Assembly (NCBI GenBank): GCA_035495555.1
Contig: DATJFQ010000038.1
Span: forward strand, 1-64,000
Source of the DNA: DATJFQ01 sp035495555
GTDB lineage: Bacteria > Acidobacteriota > Vicinamibacteria > Vicinamibacterales > 2-12-FULL-66-21
DNA: 64,000 bases
Direction of reading: 5' to 3'
Every line of letters begins with the position of its first letter. The first letter of the stretch is position 1. The position numbers and the translations under genes are program-made. This document shows, piece by piece, positions 43,155 to 51,285 of this stretch. The notes below the pieces were generated by a model. It ran no database searches. It saw only the letters and a list, made by a program, of their open reading frames with translations, and was not told the origin of the DNA.

Positions 43155-45746
43155 CTATCTGGTCTCCTTCGCGACGAAGATCGCGTCGATGGTGCGGCCG
43201 AAATGGTAGACATACGTGCGGCCGGCGTCTGCCCACTGCGTGACCATCAGTTCGTACACACCAGCCGTATCGGGAGGCGCAATCTCGCGGAGCGGGGTTC
43301 GCGTTCCGGTGGCGATGTCGATGCTCTCGATCCGCGCCGGGACGCCCCGGCTCGCGTTGACGGCAATCGAGTGACTGTCGTTCCATCCGATCACCGCATC
43401 GTCGTCGGCAAAGCCTCGGACGGGCGCGTGCGCGTCGCCGTCGATCGTCCGTGTCTCGAAGCCCTGCGGTGCATGGACGAGCAGCGTGCGGCCATCCGGC
43501 GCCAGCCACGCGGCCCGAACGCCTTCCGGGGTGACCGGCTGCGGAGGTCCGCCTGCGATCGAAATGAGATAACACCGAGGCGGCTTGTCCGGCTCGCTCC
43601 CGCACGTCAACAGGTGCCTGCCGTCGGGCATCCACTGCGGTTCCGGAGGATACGGCGGATCACCGGTGAGATCCCGGATCGGGCGGCGATCAATGTGCTG
43701 GGCTTGTCCCGCGCCTGTCGGATACAGATAGATCTCGCCGGTCGCGGGAATGATCGCCCCAACCCAGCGCCCATCTGGCGAGGGACCCCATGACATTCCT
43801 TCACCGAGCCGAACGACTTTGTCGGTCGTCATGTCACGAATCGCCGCGGCATAGTTCGGCCCGGCATTCTGACTGAGATCCGTGAATGCCATCAGGCGCC
43901 GGTCGGATGAGAGGAGGCCGTTCTGCGGAAAATCGAGCCACCGCAGCTCTCGTTCGGCGCTCTGGCCCGGCAGGAGCGCGCGCATGCTGTACCGGAAATC
44001 GTTGCGGACGATCAACATGCGGCCGTCGGACGCGACATCGTACAGGACCATCGCGTCGGCGCTCGCGATCCGCTGCCGGACCACCGGCGTTCCCGCAACG
44101 TTGACAATGAGCGGCTGCTGCTCGACGCCGCTGTCGGATGCAGAGAACAGTACGGAGCGTCCGTCGGCGGACCACGCCGCACCTTCCTCACCCCAGTACT
44201 CGCCGGCGAGCTGCTTGATGGCGCCGCTGGACGTGAGCACCTTGACCCACCCCCGGTCGTCGCCCGCGGTCTGATGCTCGAAGAAGGCGACTTGCGACCC
44301 GTCGGGGGACACACGCGGGTCGCTGAGATACCCGCTGACGCTGTACCGCACGGTTCCTGCCGGGTACTCGAGTCGATCCTGGGTACCCACGTGATGAATG
44401 ATTGCGAGCGAAGCGCCGTCGGGTGCCCAGTCGGCTTCGCGCACGTCCTCCATCCACTGCCTCGGCGCGCCGTCCAGCGCCATTCGTGCAAGCGTTCCGG
44501 TGAACAGGCGGTGGTGAAGAAAACGCGCGCCGGTCAACACCGCGAGCTCGCCCTTGGATGAAACCGAGAGCAGGTGGGTATCACGCTGCCCGAGCGCTTG
44601 CGGCATTACGCTTCCCGGCCGTATGGCAAACAATTCGGGCACATTGCCGCTCATGGCCGCGCTGAAGACGATCGTCTGTCCGTCGGGCGCGAACCTGGCG
44701 TTGGTCACCCACATGGGGTCCCACGTCTTCTTCTCGAAGACGAGCGACGAGGGCGTCGGACCGAGCCGTCGATCGGCCAGGGCTCCGGCCGCGGCGCTCA
44801 ATGCGATCGCCGCCGCAAGCGCCGCCGGTCGCAGCCACCGGCGGCGCGACGAGACCGCGACCCCCGTGCGCGGGCTGGACGAGATGTTCGATCCCGAGAG
44901 CGCCTCGAGCGCAAATGCCACGTCGCGTGCGGTCTGAAATCGTTCCTTCGGATTCTTCTCGAGCGAGTGGCGGACGATGCGTTCGATCGCCGGCGGGACG
45001 TCACCGCGGATCGCGGTGAGCTCGGGCGGATCATCTCTGAGGATCGCCGTCATCGTCTCCGCGGACGTGTCGCGCTGAAACGCGCGGCGCCCCGTCAACA
45101 TTTCGTACAGCACGGCGCCGAACGCGAACAGGTCCGCGCGGCCGTCCACGGCCTGGCCTTTGATCTGTTCGGGCGCCATGTAGCCGACGGTGCCCATCAC
45201 GGTGCCGGCGTCGGTCAACGCGGCAACCGTTTCGCCGGCGCTGGTGGCACCGGCAGCAGCCGCAGAGACCGCGGACCGGGCCAGACCGAAATCGAGAATC
45301 TTCAGCTGGCCATCTTCGAGCAGGAAGATATTTTCCGGTTTGAGATCCCGGTGAACGAGCCCTTTGTCGTGGGCCGCGCCGAGACCTCGGGCGATCTGGA
45401 CGGCGTACTCGACCGACTTCCGCGGCGGCAGTGGGCTGCGGTTGAGCCGATCGCGCAGCGTTTCGCCCTCCAGCAGCTCCATGACGACGTAAAGCTGCTT
45501 GTCGACCACACCCGTGTCGAAGATGTTGAGGATGTTCGGATGGGACAGCGTCGCGATCGCCTGCGCTTCGCGCTCGAACCGTGCGCGCCGCTCCCCGTCG
45601 TCGGCAAACGCCGGCGGCAGGACCTTGACCGCGACGTCGCGATTGAGCCGGGAGTCGCGGGCTCGATAGACCTCGCCCATGCCTCCCTGGCCCAGGAGGC
45701 TCTGGATCACGTAAGGACCGACGCGGGCACCGGCGTTGAGAGCCAT
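43155..45746 (-). CDS. PknB-type Ser/Thr protein kinase with TolB/PD40 propeller
   Basis: The 863-residue product has an N-terminal kinase domain (about 10-290) with glycine loop GQGGMGEVYRAR, catalytic Lys41, HRDLKPEN (Asp134), DFG at 152-154 and GTVGYMAPEQ. A membrane helix (about 330-350) follows, then a beta-propeller made of TolB/PD40-like blades (recurring FAPDGQTIVFSA, WAPDGASLAII, VSPDGSQVAFF, WMPDGRHLL). The propeller should lie outside the cytoplasm and sense a ligand or partner. I take the ATG at 45746 (MALNAGARVGPY). It is more diverged than the three tandem kinases at 46-54 kb and has an Ala/Thr-rich insert after the DFG. Confidence 0.93.
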   Translation of the reverse strand: MALNAGARVGPYVIQSLLGQGGMGEVYRARDSRLNRDVAVKVLPPAFADDGERRARFEREAQAIATLSHPNILNIFDTGVVDKQLYVVMELLEGETLRDRLNRSPLPPRKSVEYAVQIARGLGAAHDKGLVHRDLKPENIFLLEDGQLKILDFGLARSAVSAAAAGATSAGETVAALTDAGTVMGTVGYMAPEQIKGQAVDGRADLFAFGAVLYEMLTGRRAFQRDTSAETMTAILRDDPPELTAIRGDVPPAIERIVRHSLEKNPKERFQTARDVAFALEALSGSNISSSPRTGVAVSSRRRWLRPAALAAAIALSAAAGALADRRLGPTPSSLVFEKKTWDPMWVTNARFAPDGQTIVFSAAMSGNVPELFAIRPGSVMPQALGQRDTHLLSVSSKGELAVLTGARFLHHRLFTGTLARMALDGAPRQWMEDVREADWAPDGASLAIIHHVGTQDRLEYPAGTVRYSVSGYLSDPRVSPDGSQVAFFEHQTAGDDRGWVKVLTSSGAIKQLAGEYWGEEGAAWSADGRSVLFSASDSGVEQQPLIVNVAGTPVVRQRIASADAMVLYDVASDGRMLIVRNDFRYSMRALLPGQSAERELRWLDFPQNGLLSSDRRLMAFTDLSQNAGPNYAAAIRDMTTDKVVRLGEGMSWGPSPDGRWVGAIIPATGEIYLYPTGAGQAQHIDRRPIRDLTGDPPYPPEPQWMPDGRHLLTCGSEPDKPPRCYLISIAGGPPQPVTPEGVRAAWLAPDGRTLLVHAPQGFETRTIDGDAHAPVRGFADDDAVIGWNDSHSIAVNASRGVPARIESIDIATGTRTPLREIAPPDTAGVYELMVTQWADAGRTYVYHFGRTIDAIFVAKETR

Positions 45747-45810
45747 GAGTTGTGTGAGGCGTGGGCCGCCGCGAATCATACTCCGACGTGCATTCCGGGC
45801 GGTTTGGCGC

Positions 45811-46098
45811 GGGGACCCGGCACGGCGACTGGAACTGATCAGCGGCGCCTCGCGTTCGGACCGTCCGCGCTTGCGGCGATTGCTATCCGCCCTCCCGGTC
45901 CTTTACCCGACAGATGATACCTGGCGCATCATCGACGGTTGGGTGGAACGTGCTGCGGAAAGGGGAACGCGGTTCGGCGTTGGAGACCTGCTCATCGGAG
46001 CACTCGCCGCTCAAGCCGGTGTGCTCGTGTAGTCGCTCGACTCGGATTTCGCGCGGATGGAATCGCTGGACCTGATTGCCCGATACGACGCCGCCTGA
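45811..46098 (+). pseudogene. Remnant of a VapC-like PIN-domain ribonuclease
   Basis: The frame reads ARRLELISGASRSDRPRLRRLLSALPVL...TWRIIDGWVERAAERGTRFGVGDLLIGALAAQAGVLV. It meets TAG at 46030-46032 and continues SLDSDFARMESLDLIARYDAA to a TGA. PIN domains have a Trp or similar residue at that point (LW..D.DF), so one TGG-to-TAG change explains the stop. The first part of the domain, with the initial catalytic Asp, is missing, and no antitoxin is adjacent. It is a dead VapC-type toxin fragment wedged between two kinase genes; its start overlaps nothing essential. Confidence 0.65.
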
Positions 46099-46122
46099 GC
46101 GCCTGATACAATCCGCGCACAC

Positions 46123-48678
46123 ATGACTCCGGGAACGGGCTCGCACCTTGGTCCGTACGAAGTCGTCGAGCCGATCGGCGCCGGCGGCATGGGCGAAGTG
46201 TTTCGCGCGCGCGACACGCGCCTCGGACGCGACGTCGCGCTCAAGATGCTGCCCGCCGCGTTCGCCGCCGACCAGGATCGCCTTCGCCGCTTCGAGCAGG
46301 AAGCCCGCTCGGCGGCGGCGCTCAATCATCCAAACATCCTCGCGGTCTACGACGTCGGCACCACCAACGGCGCGCCCTACGTCGTCTCGGAACTCCTGGA
46401 GGGAAAGACGCTGCGCGCGATCCTCGACGGCGGCGCCCTGACGACGCGCAAAGCGGTCGAATACGGCACGCAGATCGCGAGCGGCCTCGCCGCCGCGCAC
46501 GAGAAAGGGATCGTTCACCGCGACATCAAACCGGAGAACGTGTTCGTTACGAAAGATGGCCGCGTCAAGATTCTCGACTTCGGCCTCGCCAAGCTGGCCG
46601 ATCTGCCGTCCGCGGATGGCGGGCAGCCGACGATGACTCGGACGGGGTCCGGGATGATCCTCGGCACCGTCGGCTATATGTCGCCGGAACAGTTGCGCGG
46701 GGAGCCAGTCGACGCGCGGTCTGACGTCTTCAGTCTCGGCGCGATGCTCTACGAGATGTTCGCCGGCGAGCGCGCGTTCAAGGGCAAGTCGGCCGTCGAC
46801 ACGATGACGGCGATTCTGAAAGAGGACCCACCGGACTTTCCCGAGGCGGTGCACGCGGCCGCGCCAGCCCTCGCACGGATCGTGCGTCGCTGCCTCGAGA
46901 AAAACGTCGACGAACGATTTCAGTCGGTGCGCGACCTCACGTTCGCGCTCGATGCGTTGTCGAGCGCCAGCGGGATCAAGCCGGCCGCTGTTGTCGACGC
47001 GCCGCCCCGCCCGAGTGTGAGCAGGCGCGCGCTTGGGTTCACGATGATCGTGGGCATCCTTGCCGTTGGCGCAGCGTGGATGCTCGCGCGATCCCTCGCT
47101 GCCGTTGCCGCATCGCCGGAGATCACCCAACTCACCTTTCGCAGCGGAACGGTGCGCGGCGCCCGGTTCGCGCCGGGCAGCCAGAATGTGATTTACGCGG
47201 CGGCGTGGGAAGGACAGCCGATCAAGCTGTTTTCGACACGTCCGGGCAGTCCCGATTCGGCGGCGCTCACTGTGCCCGATGCCGATCTCATGGCGGTTTC
47301 GGGCGCAACGAGCGAAATGCTGGCGACGCTTGGCGCGGTTCCCGTCTTCTCGTACTACACGCGTGGGACGCTGGCTCGCGCATCGATTGCGGGCGGCGCG
47401 CCGCGAGCGCTGCTGGAAAACGTCATCGCCGCGGACTTCAGCCCTGACGGCCAGGCGCTCGCGGCGATCGTTGGGGTGCCTGGGGAATTCTCGCTGCAGT
47501 TTCCAGTCGGGTCCGAGCGGCTGAAGACGCCGTATGCGATGAGCGACGTTCGCGTCGCGCCCGACGGACATCAGCTCGCGTTTCTGTCCCACGCGTCGGG
47601 TGGTGACGAGGGTGACGTCAGGGTGATCAGCACCTCGGGAGAACAGAGAACAGTCTCGAGCGGCTGGATCACGCTCGGGGGCCTGGCCTGGGCGGCCGGA
47701 GGCCGCGAACTCTGGTTCACGGGGTCGCGAAAAGGCGGAGTGCGCGCGCTCTGGGCGGCGACACTGGACGGCCGTGAACGCCTCCTGTACCGCTCGACGG
47801 ACAGTCTGACGCTCCAGGACGTCGCGCCTGACGGACGGGCGCTCGTGTCGGCCGGAACGCCGCGCGTCCGGGTCCTTTACGGGTCGCTGCATGACCCCGT
47901 CGACCATGACCTCACATGGTTCGACCACGGCACACAACCGTCCGTGACCGCCGACGGGAAGCTGGTCGCATATACCGAGAGCGGGGAAGGCGCTGGCAGC
48001 ACCTACGGCATCTTCGTCCGGGCCACCAACGGTGAGCCCGCCGTTCGAATCGCCGATGGGCGGGCCAGCGCCATCTCGCCGGACGGCACACGGGTATTGG
48101 TGCAGGACCTCGCAGATCCGCACGTCGCGGCCCTGGTCCCAACGGGCACCGGGGCACCGAAGCGGCTCAGCCTGAAGACGCTCGACCAGATTGCGATCGG
48201 AAGCTGGTTCCCCGACGGCCGGCACATCGTCATTCTTGGTACCGAGCCGGGTCACAGCGTGCGGTCGTGGCGCCTCGATACACGGAGCGGCGAACTTGCG
48301 GCAATAACACCTGAAGGCGCCGCTGGGCGAATCGTTTCTCCGAATGGACAATACCTTGCCGTCACAGAGGGCGATGATCGTTACCTGCTCGATCTTCGAA
48401 GCGGTGCGAAACTCCGCAGCGACGGGGTGGAGAAGCCCGACCTCGCGATTGGATTTACGGCCGACTCAAAGGCGGTGTATGTCTTCAGCCCCGACTCACA
48501 GGGGGGGCGCATCTTTCGGATCGCATCCGGCATACGGACGCTCGTCCGCGCGCTGCGTCCGGCCGATCCCGCGGGACTCCGCGCTGTGTTCCAGCCATCC
48601 ATGAGCCTCGATGGTGAACATTTCGCGTACAGCGTCAGTACCCTGACGTCCCAGCTCTTCCTGCTGAAACTTCCGTAG
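46123..48678 (+). CDS. PknB-type Ser/Thr kinase with TolB propeller, tandem copy 1
   Basis: The 851-residue product has a kinase domain with GAGGMGEVFRAR (19-30), Lys41, HRDIKPEN (132-139), DFG 152-154 and GTVGYMSPEQ. A membrane helix (about 301-324) follows, then an extracytoplasmic propeller (about 333-851) with PD40-type blades such as FSPDGQALAAI, VAPDGHQLAFLS and WFPDGRHIVIL. It ends TSQLFLLKLP. TACAAT at 46107-46112, ten bases before the ATG, predicts a leaderless mRNA. It is followed 10 bp later by copy 2. Substrate, ligand and physiological role are unknown; the arrangement suggests three receptors of similar design and different specificity. Confidence 0.95.
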   Translation: MTPGTGSHLGPYEVVEPIGAGGMGEVFRARDTRLGRDVALKMLPAAFAADQDRLRRFEQEARSAAALNHPNILAVYDVGTTNGAPYVVSELLEGKTLRAILDGGALTTRKAVEYGTQIASGLAAAHEKGIVHRDIKPENVFVTKDGRVKILDFGLAKLADLPSADGGQPTMTRTGSGMILGTVGYMSPEQLRGEPVDARSDVFSLGAMLYEMFAGERAFKGKSAVDTMTAILKEDPPDFPEAVHAAAPALARIVRRCLEKNVDERFQSVRDLTFALDALSSASGIKPAAVVDAPPRPSVSRRALGFTMIVGILAVGAAWMLARSLAAVAASPEITQLTFRSGTVRGARFAPGSQNVIYAAAWEGQPIKLFSTRPGSPDSAALTVPDADLMAVSGATSEMLATLGAVPVFSYYTRGTLARASIAGGAPRALLENVIAADFSPDGQALAAIVGVPGEFSLQFPVGSERLKTPYAMSDVRVAPDGHQLAFLSHASGGDEGDVRVISTSGEQRTVSSGWITLGGLAWAAGGRELWFTGSRKGGVRALWAATLDGRERLLYRSTDSLTLQDVAPDGRALVSAGTPRVRVLYGSLHDPVDHDLTWFDHGTQPSVTADGKLVAYTESGEGAGSTYGIFVRATNGEPAVRIADGRASAISPDGTRVLVQDLADPHVAALVPTGTGAPKRLSLKTLDQIAIGSWFPDGRHIVILGTEPGHSVRSWRLDTRSGELAAITPEGAAGRIVSPNGQYLAVTEGDDRYLLDLRSGAKLRSDGVEKPDLAIGFTADSKAVYVFSPDSQGGRIFRIASGIRTLVRALRPADPAGLRAVFQPSMSLDGEHFAYSVSTLTSQLFLLKLP

Positions 48679-48688
48679 CACCCGCACT

Positions 48689-51256
48689 ATGACATTGACA
48701 GCGGGCACCGTCCTCGGCCCCTACGAGATCCTCGGCCCGCTTGGCGCCGGCGGAATGGGTGAAGTGTTCCGCGCACGTGACACGCGCCTCGGACGCGACG
48801 TCGCGCTCAAGATGCTGCCGACGGCGTTCACCGCGGATCAGGATCGCCTTCGCCGCTTCGAGCAGGAGGCGCGTTCGGCAGCCGCGCTCAACCACCCCAA
48901 CATCCTCGCGGTCTACGACGTCGGCACCACCAATGACGTCCCATACGTGGTTTCGGAACTGCTCGACGGGCGCACCCTGCGGCAGATTCTCGAGGGCGGC
49001 GCGCTGACGACCCGCAAGGCGATCGAGTACGGATCGCAGCTCGCGAGCGGCCTGGCCGCGGCACACGAAAAAGGCATCATCCACCGCGACATCAAGCCGG
49101 AGAACGTGTTCGTCACCAAAGACGGCCGCGTCAAGATCCTCGATTTCGGCCTCGCGAAGCTGGCCGACATGCCGACCGCGGATGGCGTCCGCGCGACGAT
49201 GACCCAGACCGACCCGGGGATGGTGGTCGGAACCGTCGGCTACATGTCGCCGGAGCAGTTACGCGCGGAGCCGGTCGACGCGAGGTCGGACGTGTTCAGT
49301 CTTGGCGCGGTGCTCTACGAGATGTTCGCGGGGGAGCGCGCCTTCAAGGGGAAGACCGCCGTCGATACGATGAGCGCGATCCTGAAAGAGGATCCGCCAG
49401 ATTTCCCCGAGGCGGTGCACGCGTCCGCGCCGGCGATCGAGCGCATCGTCCGCCGCTGTCTCGAGAAGAACGTCGACGAGCGGTTCCAGTCAGTCCGGGA
49501 CGTGACGTTTGCCCTCGAAGCGCTCTCGACCGCCAGCGGAATCAAACCGGTGATTGCCACGGACGCCACGGTACCGCGGCGTTCCGGGATCCCTGTGGCG
49601 ACCGGGATGGGGATCACGCTGGCCGTAGCGCTCGTTGCTGCCGCCACCGGCTGGATGGCCGGACGCTCAGGTGCGCCGGCGCCAAACCCGCCAAAGGTGA
49701 CCCAACTGACCTTCCGAAGCGGGAGAGTCCACGGCGCGCGGTTCGCGCCCGATGGCCAGAACGTCATCTACGCGGCCGCCTGGGAAGGGCAGCCCTTGAA
49801 GGTCTTCTCCACGCGGCCGGGCAGTTCGGATTCCACAACGCTCGCGCTGCCCGATGGCGATCTGATGGCGATCTCGCGGACCACCAACGAGATGTTGACG
49901 ACGCTCGGAGCGGTGCCGGCGTTTGACTTCTACACCCGCGGCAAGCTGGCGCGAGCGTCTGTCTCCGGCGGTGCACCGCGCGCGATTGCGGACAATGTGA
50001 TCGCCGCTGATTTCAGTCCCAACGGACAGATGCTCGCGGCCATCGTCGGCACCAACGACACCTTCTCCTTGCAATTTCCCCTCGGTACCGAACGGCTGAA
50101 CACCCGGTACGCGATGAGCCACGTTCGGGTCGCACCCGACGGCGAACAACTCGCGTTCCTCTCTCATCCGTTCGGCGGCGACGAAGGGGACGTGATGGTG
50201 CTCGGCAAGGCTGGTGCGCCGCGGCCCGTCTCACGCGGATGGCTCACCCTGCAGGGGCTCGCGTGGGCGAACGGAGGCAAAGAACTCTGGTTCACGGGAG
50301 CCCGTCAGGGAGGTGTGCGCGCCCTCTGGTCCGTGACGCTCGACGGCCGCGAACGCGAGCTGTATCACTCGACGGAAGGACTCACGCTCGAGGATGTCGC
50401 GGCCGACGGCCGCACGCTTCTTTCGGCCGGGAGTCCGCGCTCACGCGTGCACTTTGGATCGCTCCGCGACGAAACAGCCGACCGGGACCTTTCGTGGTTC
50501 GATTACACCAACATCCCGACGCTGTCGGCGGACGGCAAACTGCTGGCATTCATGGAAAGCGGCGAAGGCGCGGGCAAGACGTACGGCCTCTTCGTCAGGC
50601 CAACCAACGGTGAGGCAGCGGTGCGACTCGCGGACGGCAACGGGATAGCGCTCTCACCGGACGGCACCCAGATCTTCGCCGCCGATCTCGAGGATCGACA
50701 CACGTTCAGACTGGTGCCGACCGGCACGGGCGACGCCAGGCAGTTGCAACTCAAGACGCTCGACAGGATCATCGGCTGGACCTGGTTCCCCGACAGTCGT
50801 CATGTGCTGCTGACAGCGAACGAACCAGGCCGTCAGGCGCGCGCATGGCGCCTGGATCCGGCGAGCGGCGCGCTCGAGGCGCTCACGGCTGAAGGCGGAC
50901 AGGCGCGGGTCGTTTCCCCCGACGGCCGTCTCCTGCCCGTTGCCGTCGGGTCCGACCGATACGTGCTCAATCTGGAGACCGGAGTGAAGACCCCGGTCAA
51001 AGTGGACGCCAAAGCTGTGGCCGCAGGGTTTACCGCCGATTCCTCCGGCCTTTACACCTTCGTGCCGGACGCGCAGGGTGGCCGTTTATACCGGCTGGAG
51101 CTCGCGTGGGGCGCGACGACGCTCCTGCGGACCATTCGTCCGACGGATCCGGGGTTTGTTGTGATGGACACGCCGTCTGTCAGCCTCGACGGTGATCACT
51201 TCGTTTATAGCGTCGTCAGCCAGCCGTCGCAGCTGTTCCTGCTGAAGCTGCCGTAG
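48689..51256 (+). CDS. PknB-type Ser/Thr kinase with TolB propeller, tandem copy 2
   Basis: The 855-residue product is colinear with copy 1: glycine loop GAGGMGEVFRAR, Lys41, HRDIKPEN, DFG 152-154, GTVGYMSPEQ, membrane helix (about 300-325) and propeller with FSPNGQMLAAI and VAPDGEQLAFLS blades, ending PSQLFLLKLP. The kinase domain is almost identical to those of copies 1 and 3, while the propeller differs more (for example in blades near residues 620-760). Only 10 bp separate it from the stop of copy 1, so the two are probably cotranscribed. Confidence 0.95.
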   Translation: MTLTAGTVLGPYEILGPLGAGGMGEVFRARDTRLGRDVALKMLPTAFTADQDRLRRFEQEARSAAALNHPNILAVYDVGTTNDVPYVVSELLDGRTLRQILEGGALTTRKAIEYGSQLASGLAAAHEKGIIHRDIKPENVFVTKDGRVKILDFGLAKLADMPTADGVRATMTQTDPGMVVGTVGYMSPEQLRAEPVDARSDVFSLGAVLYEMFAGERAFKGKTAVDTMSAILKEDPPDFPEAVHASAPAIERIVRRCLEKNVDERFQSVRDVTFALEALSTASGIKPVIATDATVPRRSGIPVATGMGITLAVALVAAATGWMAGRSGAPAPNPPKVTQLTFRSGRVHGARFAPDGQNVIYAAAWEGQPLKVFSTRPGSSDSTTLALPDGDLMAISRTTNEMLTTLGAVPAFDFYTRGKLARASVSGGAPRAIADNVIAADFSPNGQMLAAIVGTNDTFSLQFPLGTERLNTRYAMSHVRVAPDGEQLAFLSHPFGGDEGDVMVLGKAGAPRPVSRGWLTLQGLAWANGGKELWFTGARQGGVRALWSVTLDGRERELYHSTEGLTLEDVAADGRTLLSAGSPRSRVHFGSLRDETADRDLSWFDYTNIPTLSADGKLLAFMESGEGAGKTYGLFVRPTNGEAAVRLADGNGIALSPDGTQIFAADLEDRHTFRLVPTGTGDARQLQLKTLDRIIGWTWFPDSRHVLLTANEPGRQARAWRLDPASGALEALTAEGGQARVVSPDGRLLPVAVGSDRYVLNLETGVKTPVKVDAKAVAAGFTADSSGLYTFVPDAQGGRLYRLELAWGATTLLRTIRPTDPGFVVMDTPSVSLDGDHFVYSVVSQPSQLFLLKLP

Positions 51257-51285
51257 CGCAGGGCACCATACAATCGGCGACACAC

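Noticed and set aside
45811..46098. Active VapBC toxin-antitoxin
   Set aside because: The PIN domain is truncated at its N-terminus, has an internal TAG, and no antitoxin gene precedes it.
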